From Flavobacteriales bacterium (lineage in GTDB: Bacteria; Bacteroidota; Bacteroidia; Flavobacteriales; BACL11), in contig PAUF01000006.1 of the NCBI GenBank assembly GCA_002712715.1, positions 26,378 to 86,584 on the forward strand: 60,207 nt of DNA, written 5' to 3'. Positions 38,103-47,660 of this stretch are shown here, one piece after another (the first letter of the stretch is position 1; each line of letters opens with the position of its first letter). The notes beneath the pieces are model-generated. The model was not told where the DNA came from. It ran no database searches and worked only from the letters and a program-made list of their open reading frames with translations. The position numbers and the translations under genes were made by a program.

Positions 38103-41100
38103 TTAGAATGTTTTTCCTATACCTACCATCCATCTGAAATCTAAATACTCTTCTCCATAAGGGGGTCTGTTCAAAAATATAGGAAAATCTACTTTTATTG
38201 TTAATGGTCTAATAGTTTCTAGTGGACCCCAGTTTTTTCTAATATAGTACAAACCAATTCCTGCATCAGCTCTAAGCTCTGTAAAAGCTTCATTATAGTT
38301 ATTTCTATTAATATCTAAAACATTGATTATTCCTGCATCTCCAAATAAATAAGATCCAATATTTTGTCTTTTGATACTTTTTGGTAAGATTGATGTAAAA
38401 TCAATTTCTATTGTAGCAGAAGCTCCGCTGGTACCAAAATTAGTATTTCTAATTAGTTCACCATTATCATTATATTCTGGGGCCAAATATCCACTATATC
38501 CTCTAATATTTAATCCACCAGTTTGGTGTAGATTACCTATATGATAATTGTTATCTATTAGATCTTTAGAGACAATCCCAATTGATCTTGTGATTTTATT
38601 ATTCATTAATCCTTCGTTGTTGCTTCCGGATAAACTTAATAAACTTTCAGGGGCCCAATTTTTTCCTTGTCCTAATTGTAAAAATAATCTAGTATTAACT
38701 TTTAATCTATTTATTTTATTCTCATTAATTGATGTAAGTGAAATATTAGAGTAATTATAATCACTTCCAATAGTTGAGGTTTTTAAAGATATCTCTATAT
38801 CTCCTTTTCCAAAGTTATATTTGTACTGATGACTCAAATCTATATCTATTCTGTTATTGAATTTTTTAACATTCCAATATTCTGGTATTAGGAGATAATT
38901 TAAAGATGAATTACTGTGTCTGTATAATGATTTAAATGCAATTTTTAAAGATGTTTTATCATTATCGCCTTTTTTTGTTAAGTATAATTGGTTCTTATAA
39001 AGTCCCTCAGAAAAAATAGTGATTAAATTAATTTTCGCGTTAGTTGTTAATTTATCTAAATTGGTTTTATAACGTAAACTATATGAAAATTTATCACCAT
39101 CATTAAGTTCCATTTTACTTTGAATTTTGCTGTTTATCCAAATATTAAGATCAAATAGATGATGATGATTTAAATATCCACCTTTTAAGTTCATACCAAT
39201 TTTCACTCCATCTATATCATTAAACCAAATGTTAGGTTGATATTTTAGTTCATAGTTTTTCCAATCAGGGTATTTCCATAGATTGGAATTAAATTCCCAG
39301 TTAATATTACATTTAGTATTGTTATCTGGCATATAAGAATCAGCAAGCCTTTGGGTAGGATCAATTATTACTTCTTTTATACCAGATTTTATTTCAAGTA
39401 TTGTAGTATATTTTGGATAGATTTTATCCCATCCGTGCCATTTTTCAAGAACTATTGCGTCAGTTTCTTTAATAAACCAATTGTTTGGGATATGAAAATC
39501 ATGAATCATTCCATTTTTAGCAATTATTCTAAAATCAATTGGCATTTGCATTCTCCCTTTTCTTCTAAAAGTAATTTGATATTCTTCATTATTTAATTTT
39601 TTTGAAGATACCGAATAGTCAATTCTTTTATCAGTATCTAGCCATTGATCAAAAAACCAATTTAAATCTACTTTTGTATACTGTATAATGGAGTTTCTAA
39701 AATCCTCATTATAAGGATGAGCAATTTTCCAGGTTTCAAAATAGTGTTTCATAGCGTCTAAAAAAAGATCATCCCCTAATACATATTGTAGGTTGTATAA
39801 CATCGCTGCAGTTTTATAATATACGTGTCTATATCCACCTCCATGTCCTAGCGCTCCATCAAATTCATGAGAATGCGTAGAAATTACAGGGTCATTTAAT
39901 TTAGTTGCATCTTTTATATAAGAGTAATATACCCTGCTGTCAATTGCTTTTACTGGCTTTGAAAATATTTTTTTGTATGTACTATTTGGAACATTTTGGA
40001 CTAGATTTTCTCCATCTATTTTTATTAGTGCCCACGCTGTTAAGAATTGAGTAAACCCTTCATCTAATAATGCTCGATAAGTCTCATTATTCCCAACTTG
40101 TCCAAAAAACCAATTATGCCCAATTTCATGTGCTAATAATCCTCGATATCCAGGATCGTGCCCTCCATCTAAAGTTACCATCGGGTATTCCATTCCGTCT
40201 CTTGCATCAGCTACAATCATTTTGTGGTATGTGTATCTCCCAAAATCTTCTGAAAATATTTTTACACATTTAGCTGCATAATCTGCAGCGTTTTGCCACC
40301 TACTTGCATGAGGTTCTTGCACTAATGAATAACAAACTTTATCTTCCCACCAAGCTTCACCAATTCGATAAGTTGGATCAGCAGTGAAAGCAAAATCATG
40401 AACATTTTCAGCGTGATATTTCCATGTTTTAGTTTTTCCTTTTTCATATTCAATAATAGTCGATGGATGTTCATTCCATTTTTTTTCTTTAAAGTTTTTA
40501 ATATCAATTTTTTCTCTAAGAACTTTAGGTAAAACTTCCTCTCTATTAATTAAAAAACCTGTGGCTCCTACAATAAAATCTGCAGAAAATGTTAATTCAA
40601 CATCAAAAGCTCCAAAATTTCCATAAAACTCCTTTCCTAGATGTTGATCTTTAGTCCATCCAAATTTAGCGTCATATACACATATTCTTGGATACCAGTG
40701 CACGCCATTGTAATGTTTGAAACCCCAAGAATTATAGAGTTTCATTCTTCTTCTTACGCTGCCATTATCGAAGTATGTTTTGAAATTGAAATCAAATGTG
40801 ATGCTATCGTTTTTTTTAAGTCTTTCAGGAAGGTATACTTTTAAAATTGTATTATCTAGTTCAGTTTTCACTTCTTTTCCATTTACAGTGATCTTCTGAA
40901 TAGTAGTTCCTAGTTTTTGTGACTCATATTTCCCATATCTAGGATTTTTATTATTTTCTTTTTGTAGATTGTCATAATATGAATCTGGTTGAAAAGCATT
41001 TTGATATAAATGAAAGAAGACGTGTTCTAATTCATCCGGAGAATTGTTCCAATAAGTTAATTTCTGTTCCGCTGTAATAATATCAGTGGTTTCATCAATT

Positions 41101-41282
41101 GTTGCTTTAATGTTATAATATACATCTTGCTGCCAGTACCCACTATGAGGCATTTTGTTTTTCCAATAATTTGGATTATCAGCATTTCTATAAGTATTTG
41201 GTTTTAATAGAGCATTATATTTTTCTTGTCCAAAAGAGATAATCGTAAATGATATTAATAATATTGCTATCTTTATTTTCAT
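38103..41282 (-). CDS. M1-family zinc metallopeptidase with a C-terminal barrel-like domain
   Basis: 1059 residues. Signal peptide (1-19, ...ISFGQ), then an M1 peptidase domain (about 45-640) with the zinc motif H385-E-I-G-H389 and Glu408 in LDEGF, plus RDGMEYPM (362-368) in place of GAMEN. After about 670 the sequence turns into alternating strands (GVKIGMNLKGGYLNHHH, TSLKIAFKSLYRHSN, LNIRGYSGYLAPEY, YLFGDAGIINV) and ends in GIGKTF with a terminal Phe, as in outer-membrane barrels of the surface-antigen type. This suggests a peptidase anchored in the outer membrane by its own barrel (inference). Substrate unknown. Confidence 0.85.
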   Translation of the reverse strand: MKIKIAILLISFTIISFGQEKYNALLKPNTYRNADNPNYWKNKMPHSGYWQQDVYYNIKATIDETTDIITAEQKLTYWNNSPDELEHVFFHLYQNAFQPDSYYDNLQKENNKNPRYGKYESQKLGTTIQKITVNGKEVKTELDNTILKVYLPERLKKNDSITFDFNFKTYFDNGSVRRRMKLYNSWGFKHYNGVHWYPRICVYDAKFGWTKDQHLGKEFYGNFGAFDVELTFSADFIVGATGFLINREEVLPKVLREKIDIKNFKEKKWNEHPSTIIEYEKGKTKTWKYHAENVHDFAFTADPTYRIGEAWWEDKVCYSLVQEPHASRWQNAADYAAKCVKIFSEDFGRYTYHKMIVADARDGMEYPMVTLDGGHDPGYRGLLAHEIGHNWFFGQVGNNETYRALLDEGFTQFLTAWALIKIDGENLVQNVPNSTYKKIFSKPVKAIDSRVYYSYIKDATKLNDPVISTHSHEFDGALGHGGGYRHVYYKTAAMLYNLQYVLGDDLFLDAMKHYFETWKIAHPYNEDFRNSIIQYTKVDLNWFFDQWLDTDKRIDYSVSSKKLNNEEYQITFRRKGRMQMPIDFRIIAKNGMIHDFHIPNNWFIKETDAIVLEKWHGWDKIYPKYTTILEIKSGIKEVIIDPTQRLADSYMPDNNTKCNINWEFNSNLWKYPDWKNYELKYQPNIWFNDIDGVKIGMNLKGGYLNHHHLFDLNIWINSKIQSKMELNDGDKFSYSLRYKTNLDKLTTNAKINLITIFSEGLYKNQLYLTKKGDNDKTSLKIAFKSLYRHSNSSLNYLLIPEYWNVKKFNNRIDIDLSHQYKYNFGKGDIEISLKTSTIGSDYNYSNISLTSINENKINRLKVNTRLFLQLGQGKNWAPESLLSLSGSNNEGLMNNKITRSIGIVSKDLIDNNYHIGNLHQTGGLNIRGYSGYLAPEYNDNGELIRNTNFGTSGASATIEIDFTSILPKSIKRQNIGSYLFGDAGIINVLDINRNNYNEAFTELRADAGIGLYYIRKNWGPLETIRPLTIKVDFPIFLNRPPYGEEYLDFRWMVGIGKTF

Positions 41283-41302
41283 ATTAGTTAGTTTTAGCCA
41301 AA

Positions 41303-42208
41303 TTACAAATCTGAATTTATTTTTTCTTGTTTTTTAGAAGCATTTATAATACTTACATTTAGTTCAAATCCTGTAAGTAAAATTATCGAATTAAAATAAA
41401 TCCATAGAAGTATAATAATTAGTGTTCCAATTGATCCATATATTTGATTATATTGTGAAAAATAGCTTATGTAAATACTAAATAATATAGACGTAATTAT
41501 AATGAATAATGTGGCAAATATTGTACCCGGAGATATGAAAATTAGTTTTCTTTCAAGATTAGGGCCAAGGTGAAATACTGTGGATATACCAATTAGTAGA
41601 CAAATTGATAATAATGTCCATTTCAATATTGTAAATAAATGCATGTTACTAGCAGATATGACTTCATTGATAATTAGATAATTTAAATAGGATTTTCCAA
41701 AAATAATTAGCGTAATAGTTATTAGAACCATCGCACTAAGAATCAATGTTAGTATTAATGCTAGAAGTCTCTGATACAAAATAGATCTAGATTCTTGAAC
41801 ATGGTATGATGAATTAAATGCTTCAATTAATGAGTTAACACCATTTGTAGAAAAGTATAGTGCTAAAATAAATCCAATTGATAATAATCCACCTCTGGGA
41901 TTATTAATAATGTCATCAATTGTTTTAGTTGCAATTTCATTTGTTGAATGAGGAAGAACAGATGATAATATTTCAATTAAATTTTCTTGTAATCCATCTA
42001 TAGGTATGTATGGAAGTAATGTAAAAAGAAAAATTATAGCAGGAAAAAAAGCTAGAAAAAAATTAAAAGCCAAAGATGAAGCTCTAGTAGTTATAGCTCC
42101 ATTAATTAATCCTTTCCAAAAGAAAATAGCTACATCATAAACACTAAGTTTTTGAAATCCCCATGGTTTAATTTTTTTTGCCCAATTTGAAATAAGATTT
42201 AGTTTCAT
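41303..42208 (-). CDS. YihY/BrkB family inner-membrane protein
   Basis: 301 residues with six membrane segments. Family motifs seen: ITTRASSLAFNFFLAFFPAIIFLFTLLPYIP, LSIGFILALYFSTNGVNSLIEAFNSSY and IYGSIGTLIIILLWIYFNSIILLTGFELN. The role of the family is unsettled; it was once called RNase BN in error and later suggested to be a transporter. It overlaps the nadC stop codon by ATGA, so the two genes are probably co-transcribed. Confidence 0.9.
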   Translation of the reverse strand: MKLNLISNWAKKIKPWGFQKLSVYDVAIFFWKGLINGAITTRASSLAFNFFLAFFPAIIFLFTLLPYIPIDGLQENLIEILSSVLPHSTNEIATKTIDDIINNPRGGLLSIGFILALYFSTNGVNSLIEAFNSSYHVQESRSILYQRLLALILTLILSAMVLITITLIIFGKSYLNYLIINEVISASNMHLFTILKWTLLSICLLIGISTVFHLGPNLERKLIFISPGTIFATLFIIITSILFSIYISYFSQYNQIYGSIGTLIIILLWIYFNSIILLTGFELNVSIINASKKQEKINSDL

Positions 42209-43047
42209 AATGCCTTTAGACTTAAGTCGAAATTTTTGACAGTATGAATAATAGATCCAATTGAAATAAAGTCAACGCCACAATTTGCATAATCTCTAAC
42301 AGTATTCTCATTAATTCCACCAGATGATTCTACTTCAAATTTATTTTTTATCAAATTAACTGCTTTTTTAGTTTCCATTATATCAAAGTTATCTAATAAG
42401 ATTCTATCAATTTTTCCAATTTTTATAATTTCTTTAAGTTCTCTTAAGTTTCTTGCTTCAATAATTATCTTAAGATTTTTATTGTGTCTTTTTAAATATT
42501 TTATTGTTCGATTAATTGCTTTTTCAATGCCACCTGCAAAATCGATATGATTATCCTTAATCATAATCATGTCATAAAGACCAAAACGATGATTTTCTCC
42601 ACCACCAATTTTTACAGCCCATTTTTCGATATGTCTATTTAATGGAGTAGTTTTTCTAGTATCTAAAATTTTACAATGTGTATTTATAATTAATTTTTGC
42701 ATTCGATTTGTTTTTGTTGCAATTGCACTCATTCTTTGCATGCAATTTAAAACGAATCTTTCACATTGTAATATTGATTGAGCATTCCCATTTATAGTTA
42801 ATATTGCTTCATCTTTTTTGATAGGGTCCCCGTCTTTTTTTTTAGATTTAATTTTGATATTTCCATCTACTTCTTTTAAAATGATTTCCGCAAGCTTAAT
42901 TCCTGCTATTATTCCATTTTCTTTTGAAATAATTTGAGCAGAATTAACCTCATTTTTATTTATGCAAGCTAATGAAGTATGGTCACCGTCTCCAATGTCT
43001 TCTAGTAACGATTGAGTAATAAATTTTTTTAAATCTTTTTGTATCAT
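42205..43047 (-). CDS. nadC: Nicotinate-nucleotide diphosphorylase (carboxylating)
   Basis: 280 residues, standard length. Motifs: EDIGDGDHTSLACI near the N-terminus, CERFVLNCMQRMSAIAT, ILDTRKTTPLNRHIEKWAVKIGGG with the quinolinate-binding Arg/Lys residues, RFGLYDMIMIKDNHI, IIEARNLRELKE, DRILLDNF and VESSGGINENTVRDYA. It turns quinolinate and PRPP into nicotinate mononucleotide in de novo NAD synthesis. nadA and nadB are not nearby. A palindrome and a -7 box lie upstream. Confidence 0.95.
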   Translation of the reverse strand: MIQKDLKKFITQSLLEDIGDGDHTSLACINKNEVNSAQIISKENGIIAGIKLAEIILKEVDGNIKIKSKKKDGDPIKKDEAILTINGNAQSILQCERFVLNCMQRMSAIATKTNRMQKLIINTHCKILDTRKTTPLNRHIEKWAVKIGGGENHRFGLYDMIMIKDNHIDFAGGIEKAINRTIKYLKRHNKNLKIIIEARNLRELKEIIKIGKIDRILLDNFDIMETKKAVNLIKNKFEVESSGGINENTVRDYANCGVDFISIGSIIHTVKNFDLSLKAL

Positions 43048-43051
43048 ACAT

Positions 43052-43066
43052 ATACTAAATTAGTAT
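43052..43066. promoter_or_regulatory. Perfect 15-base palindrome between nadC and rlmH
   Basis: ATACTAA-A-TTAGTAT is a perfect 7+7 inverted repeat with a one-base centre, four bases upstream of nadC and around the place where its transcript should start. It could be an operator, but AT-rich palindromes of this size can occur by chance. Confidence 0.35.
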
Positions 43067-43072
43067 TATTGC

Positions 43073-43080
43073 CAAAAGTA
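43073..43080 (-). promoter_or_regulatory. Candidate promoter -7 box for nadC
   Basis: The minus strand reads TACTTTTG, a full TAnnTTTG match 25 bases before the nadC start codon. No TTG at the usual -33 distance, so support is moderate. Confidence 0.4.
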
Positions 43081-43087
43081 CAAAATA

Positions 43088-43561
43088 ATGAAGATAGTAA
43101 TAGTCTCTATTGGAAAGACTAATCAAAATCAGATTAAAGATTTGATATATGATTATTATACTAGAATTAATTTTTACCATAATTTGGAAATGGTTGAATT
43201 AGATAGACCAAAGTTTAGTCGAAATTTATCAGATAGAGAAATAGTTAGGAACGAGTCAGAACTATTGATGCAGAAAACTACATCTTCTGATTTTATTATT
43301 CTTCTGGATGAAAAAGGAAAGACTTTTACTACTAAAGATTTTACTTTTAATTTGCAAAAATGGTTTTGTACAGGCAAGAAAAGATTAGTTTTTATTATTG
43401 GTGGTCCCTTTGGATTTGATAAAGCTTTTATGAGTAAAATTAATAATTGTATTTCATTATCTAAGATGACTTTTTCTCATCAAATGGCAAAGTTATTCTT
43501 TGTTGAACAGCTATATCGTTCATTTACTATTATAAATAATAATCCTTATCATCATGAATAA
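43088..43561 (+). CDS. rlmH: 23S rRNA (pseudouridine1915-N3)-methyltransferase RlmH
   Basis: 157 residues. A SPOUT methyltransferase: MKIVIVSIGKTNQNQIKDLI at the start, FIILLDEKGKTFTTKDF, the knot motif LVFIIGGPFGFD and the tail SKMTFSHQMAKLFFVEQLYRS, ending in NNNPYHHE. It methylates the pseudouridine in helix 69 of 23S rRNA. Its last eight bases overlap the start of rdgB (ATGAATAA). Confidence 0.96.
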   Translation: MKIVIVSIGKTNQNQIKDLIYDYYTRINFYHNLEMVELDRPKFSRNLSDREIVRNESELLMQKTTSSDFIILLDEKGKTFTTKDFTFNLQKWFCTGKKRLVFIIGGPFGFDKAFMSKINNCISLSKMTFSHQMAKLFFVEQLYRSFTIINNNPYHHE

Positions 43562-44144
43562 AATTGTATTTGCAACAAATAATATGGGTAAATTATCTGA
43601 AATTAAAAAAATTGTTGAAGATTATCCTATTGAAATTCTTAGTTTGTCAGAAATTAATTGCAAAGATAATATTCCAGAAACTGGCATTACTTTAAAAGAA
43701 AATGCTTTGCAGAAGGCGAAATTTGTTTTTCTAAATTTTGGATATGACTGTTTTGCTGATGATACTGGTTTAGAGGTAAATGCATTAGCAGGCGAGCCAG
43801 GTGTTTATTCAGCAAGATATGCTGGTCCTGAATGTAATGCAGATAAAAACATGCAAAAATTATTAGATAATTTAAGATATTCAAATGATAGATCTGCAGT
43901 TTTTAGAACATCTATTGTTTCGATTATTGATGGAGAAATAAACTATTTTGAAGGAAGTTGTGATGGGATAATTACTAAAGAAAATAAAGGATTAAAAGGT
44001 TTTGGTTATGATCCAATTTTCATGCCTATTGGTCAAAATTTAACTTTTGCAGAGATGAGTATTGAAGATAAGTCTTTAATAAGTCATCGAGGAAAAGCTG
44101 TTAGAGAATTTTGTAATTTTTTAAAATTATTGAATACTTCTTAG
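43554..44144 (+). CDS. rdgB: XTP/dITP diphosphatase (RdgB/HAM1)
   Basis: 196 residues. Family motifs: VFATNNMGKLSEIKKI, CFADDTGLEVNALAGEPGVYSARYAG with the metal-binding acidic residues, GFGYDPIFMPIGQNLTFAEM and SHRGKAVREF. It removes inosine and xanthosine triphosphates from the nucleotide pool. It overlaps rlmH upstream and converges with coaD, with a one-base gap between the stop codons. Confidence 0.96.
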   Translation: MNKIVFATNNMGKLSEIKKIVEDYPIEILSLSEINCKDNIPETGITLKENALQKAKFVFLNFGYDCFADDTGLEVNALAGEPGVYSARYAGPECNADKNMQKLLDNLRYSNDRSAVFRTSIVSIIDGEINYFEGSCDGIITKENKGLKGFGYDPIFMPIGQNLTFAEMSIEDKSLISHRGKAVREFCNFLKLLNTS

Positions 44145-44145
44145 T

Positions 44146-44595
44146 TTATTTTTTTGGAATTAGATGCTTTATATCACCTCCTCTTTTTTTTATATCTCTA
44201 ACTAATGTTGATGAAATATGAGATAAATTTGGTGGTGTTAATAAAAATATTGTTTCAATGGTATCGTCTATTTCTCTATTAAAGTCTGCAATTCTTTTTT
44301 CATAAATAAAATCTTGAGCATCTCTAATTCCTCTGATGATGTATTTAGATGAATATTCATTACATAGGTCTATTGTTAATTTCTCATATGATATGACTTC
44401 AATTTGTTTATTTTTTTTGTAAAGACTTTTGACCCATTTTTTTCTTTCTTCTTGAGGAAAAAAATTATTCTTTTTAGAATTAATTCCAATTGCAATAATG
44501 ACTGTATCAAAAAGTTTAATAGATTTTTTTACAATATATTCATGACCTTTGGTAAATGGTGAAAATGTTCCAGGAAAAATAGCTGTTTTCTTCAT
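44146..44595 (-). CDS. coaD: Pantetheine-phosphate adenylyltransferase
   Basis: 149 residues. AIFPGTFSPFTKGHEYIV holds the (T/H)-x-G-H nucleotidyl-transfer motif; YIIRGIRDAQDFIYEKRIADFNR and LSHISSTLVRD are the substrate and ATP signatures. It makes dephospho-CoA in CoA synthesis. It lies two bases after rsmD in the set DUF3822-rsmD-coaD, an order I know from other Bacteroidota. Confidence 0.96.
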   Translation of the reverse strand: MKKTAIFPGTFSPFTKGHEYIVKKSIKLFDTVIIAIGINSKKNNFFPQEERKKWVKSLYKKNKQIEVISYEKLTIDLCNEYSSKYIIRGIRDAQDFIYEKRIADFNREIDDTIETIFLLTPPNLSHISSTLVRDIKKRGGDIKHLIPKK

Positions 44596-44597
44596 AT

Positions 44598-45122
44598 TTA
44601 TTTATTAAATATACTAAAAAAAACATTTCCGTACTTTCTTTCTTCTATTGTGTTGTCAAATAATTTTATGTTGCCTCCGTGTTCCAAAATAAATATTCCT
44701 TTATTATTTAGAATATCCTGTTCTAATATTTGTTTAATTAATTCTTGATAATTATTGTAATCATAAGGTGGGTCCGCAAATATTACATCATATTTTTTAG
44801 TATTTTCTTTTAAAAAATAAATACTATTTTTATTAATTATATTTATATTCATATTTAACTCATCTTTAGTCTTTCGGATGAATTCTGTAGACTTATAATT
44901 GATGTCTACAGCTGTTAATTTTGAGCATCCCCTACTAGAGAATTCATAGCTAATATTTCCGGTTCCCGAATAAAGGTCTAAAACTGAGATTTTTGTAATA
45001 TCATATTTATTCGTAATTATATTAAATATTCCTTCTTTTGCTCTATCTGTTGTAGGTCTAAGTTTTAATTTTTTAGGAGGAATTATTTTTTTTCTTTTAT
45101 ATTTTCCCGAGATTATACGCAA
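44598..45122 (-). CDS. rsmD: 16S rRNA (guanine966-N2)-methyltransferase RsmD
   Basis: 174 residues. Start MRIISGKYKRKKI, then RPTTDRAKEGIFNII, SAM motif VLDLYSGTGNISYEFSSRG and catalytic DPPYDYNNYQ; late element ILEHG. It modifies G966 of 16S rRNA (E. coli numbering). It overlaps DUF3822 upstream by 10 bases and is followed by coaD. Confidence 0.94.
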   Translation of the reverse strand: MRIISGKYKRKKIIPPKKLKLRPTTDRAKEGIFNIITNKYDITKISVLDLYSGTGNISYEFSSRGCSKLTAVDINYKSTEFIRKTKDELNMNINIINKNSIYFLKENTKKYDVIFADPPYDYNNYQELIKQILEQDILNNKGIFILEHGGNIKLFDNTIEERKYGNVFFSIFNK

Positions 45123-45943
45123 AATATTTGATTAAATATAGTATTGTAATTATGGCTATTTATTTTTTCTAGAAGTGGAGAAAACAAATCCTTCCTATTT
45201 TTTTTTCCAAAAATCAGGTTTTTAATGTAGTCTCTTACTAACAAATAGATTTCGCTATCATTAGTGATGTTTCCATATATGTGTAATGCATGTTTATTTG
45301 TATCTAATTTAAATAGATCATATGTATATAGAATGTAGTATAGCACATCAGTTTTACTGTGTATCTTGAAAAAATTATTAAATATTAGCTTATTGCAATC
45401 AAATAACAACAAGTTAATATATTTTTTTGAATAAAAAATAAATACTTTTCTTTGTTTTGATTCACTATATTGTTCTAAAATATATTGAATCTTAATGCTT
45501 ATATTATGTTTTTCAATTATTTTAGGTTGTATTTTTTTAATAAAGTTATCAATTGAGTTAGGTAGAGAATATACTATTTTTGAGTCAATTATATCTAAAT
45601 TATCATTTTTAATTGAATTAATATCTTCTTCTATGAATTCAAGATATTTTCTTTCATATCTCAATTGATATATTTCTTTAGGAATAATGGTGTGTGGAAA
45701 GTAATCGTATGCAATTGAACAGGATGAGAAGTTTTCTTTAATAAATTTTTCTTTATTTAGTATTGTAACTAGTTCATTTTCTGAGTAAGCAGAAATGTTT
45801 TTTAGAAACACATATTTTAAGTTTATTGTGTCTAGTATGCTGTATTGAATCTTGTTTGGATGTAATTCAATTGATAGGTGATAATTTTTTAAATTCTTTT
45901 GGTTTATTTCACCAACAAAAAACTTATTCTCCCCAATTTCCAT
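45113..45943 (-). CDS. DUF3822 family protein
   Basis: 276 residues, no signal peptide or membrane segment. The order of strands and the pieces LSIELHPNKIQYSILDT, YDYFPHTIIPKEIY and FIFYSKKYINLLLFDCNKLIFNN fit DUF3822, a Bacteroidota family with an actin/ASKHA-like duplicated fold and unknown function. It overlaps rsmD (10 bases) and the upstream coiled-coil protein (20 bases), so it belongs to one operon with them. The 5' part was identified mostly from position and general pattern. Confidence 0.75.
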   Translation of the reverse strand: MEIGENKFFVGEINQKNLKNYHLSIELHPNKIQYSILDTINLKYVFLKNISAYSENELVTILNKEKFIKENFSSCSIAYDYFPHTIIPKEIYQLRYERKYLEFIEEDINSIKNDNLDIIDSKIVYSLPNSIDNFIKKIQPKIIEKHNISIKIQYILEQYSESKQRKVFIFYSKKYINLLLFDCNKLIFNNFFKIHSKTDVLYYILYTYDLFKLDTNKHALHIYGNITNDSEIYLLVRDYIKNLIFGKKNRKDLFSPLLEKINSHNYNTIFNQIFCV

Positions 45944-47642
45944 TTGTTGTGCTTTTCTCTAAGGAACCAACTTTAATCTCTCCTTTTTCACTAGAATTTC
46001 TCATAATTATATTTTCACTATTTAGCCCATGAAATACATCATCATAAGTTGCTGAAATCTCAAAAAAGTAAGATTCTGAAGCTCCTTCTTGTTTTTCTTG
46101 CTCATTAGGTATTTTTGTTTTTGTAGAAAAACTATACCCTTTATTTGTGAAAGGAATAAATGTTAAACTATCTAAATTCGGAAGTTCTCTTTCTTTTAAA
46201 TATAAATTGTCAAAAACTACATCAATAACTGACATTTCAACCTTAGTAATCAAACCTCTATCAAAACCTTCCTGCTCGCTTAAAGATCTAAATTTTCCAT
46301 TTTCATTTATATATGTTTCATTAACTTTATTTATGAAATCTTCACCTAACATTTCTTCGACTAACATTGCTGCTTCAACTTGTGATTTTCTCCATTCGTT
46401 GGGTAAAGTTGGGTAAGTAAATGATGATTTTTTAAGGATTGTTACAATTTTAATTTTCTCATTAAGGGTAAACTTAATTAAAGAATCAATATTTTTCATA
46501 TGTGAATTTATATGATTCATATGAGTGATCTGCATTACTTGAAGATCTAGAAGGTCTTGGATATTTTGCGTCATTTCTTTAATTAATAGATTTCTTGCTT
46601 GAATCTCATTTCTATTATTTTTTATATCTACTTTACACTTATTTACAATTTGTTTATTTGAATTTTCTGTAGAGTCTTGACTTGTAATAGTCTTATATAT
46701 TATTAACTTTCTTCCTTTTAGCTGCTTTTCTTGTTCTTGTTTCTTTTTCGCTTTTTCTTTTACTTTAAGTATAGTTTCCGACCCTATTTCATAAGTATAT
46801 TTTTTTCTTTCTTCTAAAACTTGTTCTATTATTTTTTTCGACTCTTTCTGTTTATCTTTGATATTATTTATATCATTTTCTATTTCCTGAATTTTTTTCT
46901 GATGATTTTTAATAGATTTTGTAATATTTTCAGTGCTAATAGTTGTGTCTCCTGTAGTTATTTGGTTTGTTATTTTATTTATTTCATTAAAATATTTTTC
47001 TAAACTTATTTTTTGAATTATATCTTTACTGAACTTTTGAAACTTCTTATTAAGAGATGTGTAATTCAAACTATTATTTTTTAATGAATTAATATTTGAA
47101 AAATTAATTAAGTCAAGTTTTGCATTTACATTTCTTTTTTGAAGGTAATTTTTATTAAAAGATAAATCAATTGCGTCAAAATATTCAACCTGTATAAGAC
47201 CTGCATTAATTTTTTCTTGTTCACTCATTATTTTCCATTCTCCACCATATTCTTGATAGATTCTTCTTGCTTCTTTTGTGGCATCTATCTGAGATTTCAT
47301 TTCTTTAGATATTCTATTTTGAATGTTCTTATATTTTTCGGTATCTGAAGGTATTGAATCAAGTTCTGCTTTTTCCGAATTTATATATTCTACTTTTGAG
47401 TTGAATAAATATTGCATTAAAGTGTCACCATTGTCAGCATAATATCCCTTGTCTTCTTTAAATTGTTTTTGAATTTGACTTAAATCCTTAAGTCTTTGTT
47501 TATTTTCTGTTAATCTAATATCCATTTTTTCTCTAAGAGCAATTTCATCAGATACATCAACGAAAAAACCGAAATATAATATTATTCCTGCGACAACTGT
47601 AAGAACACTTCCAATTATTATTGACACAATTTGTAACTTCAT
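45924..47642 (-). CDS. Membrane-anchored coiled-coil protein with a duplicated domain, unknown function
   Basis: 572 residues from ATG at 47642 (MKLQIVSIII). A TTG seven codons upstream is rejected because it is part of a TAGATTTG promoter box. One N-terminal membrane segment (about 4-27) is followed by an outside part of the common Bacteroidota type RLKDLSQIQKQFKEDKGYY. Two related blocks (about 137-170 and 449-485) share SEQE, GLI, VE, ID and NxYLxxR. Between them is a long charged coiled coil (about 190-380). The end GEIKVGSLEKSTTNGNWGE resembles shorter Bacteroidota proteins found beside DUF3822. It appears to be an enlarged version of that family. Confidence 0.75.
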   Translation of the reverse strand: MKLQIVSIIIGSVLTVVAGIILYFGFFVDVSDEIALREKMDIRLTENKQRLKDLSQIQKQFKEDKGYYADNGDTLMQYLFNSKVEYINSEKAELDSIPSDTEKYKNIQNRISKEMKSQIDATKEARRIYQEYGGEWKIMSEQEKINAGLIQVEYFDAIDLSFNKNYLQKRNVNAKLDLINFSNINSLKNNSLNYTSLNKKFQKFSKDIIQKISLEKYFNEINKITNQITTGDTTISTENITKSIKNHQKKIQEIENDINNIKDKQKESKKIIEQVLEERKKYTYEIGSETILKVKEKAKKKQEQEKQLKGRKLIIYKTITSQDSTENSNKQIVNKCKVDIKNNRNEIQARNLLIKEMTQNIQDLLDLQVMQITHMNHINSHMKNIDSLIKFTLNEKIKIVTILKKSSFTYPTLPNEWRKSQVEAAMLVEEMLGEDFINKVNETYINENGKFRSLSEQEGFDRGLITKVEMSVIDVVFDNLYLKERELPNLDSLTFIPFTNKGYSFSTKTKIPNEQEKQEGASESYFFEISATYDDVFHGLNSENIIMRNSSEKGEIKVGSLEKSTTNGNWGE

Positions 47643-47660
47643 TCCTTTTTTTGTTTCTTG

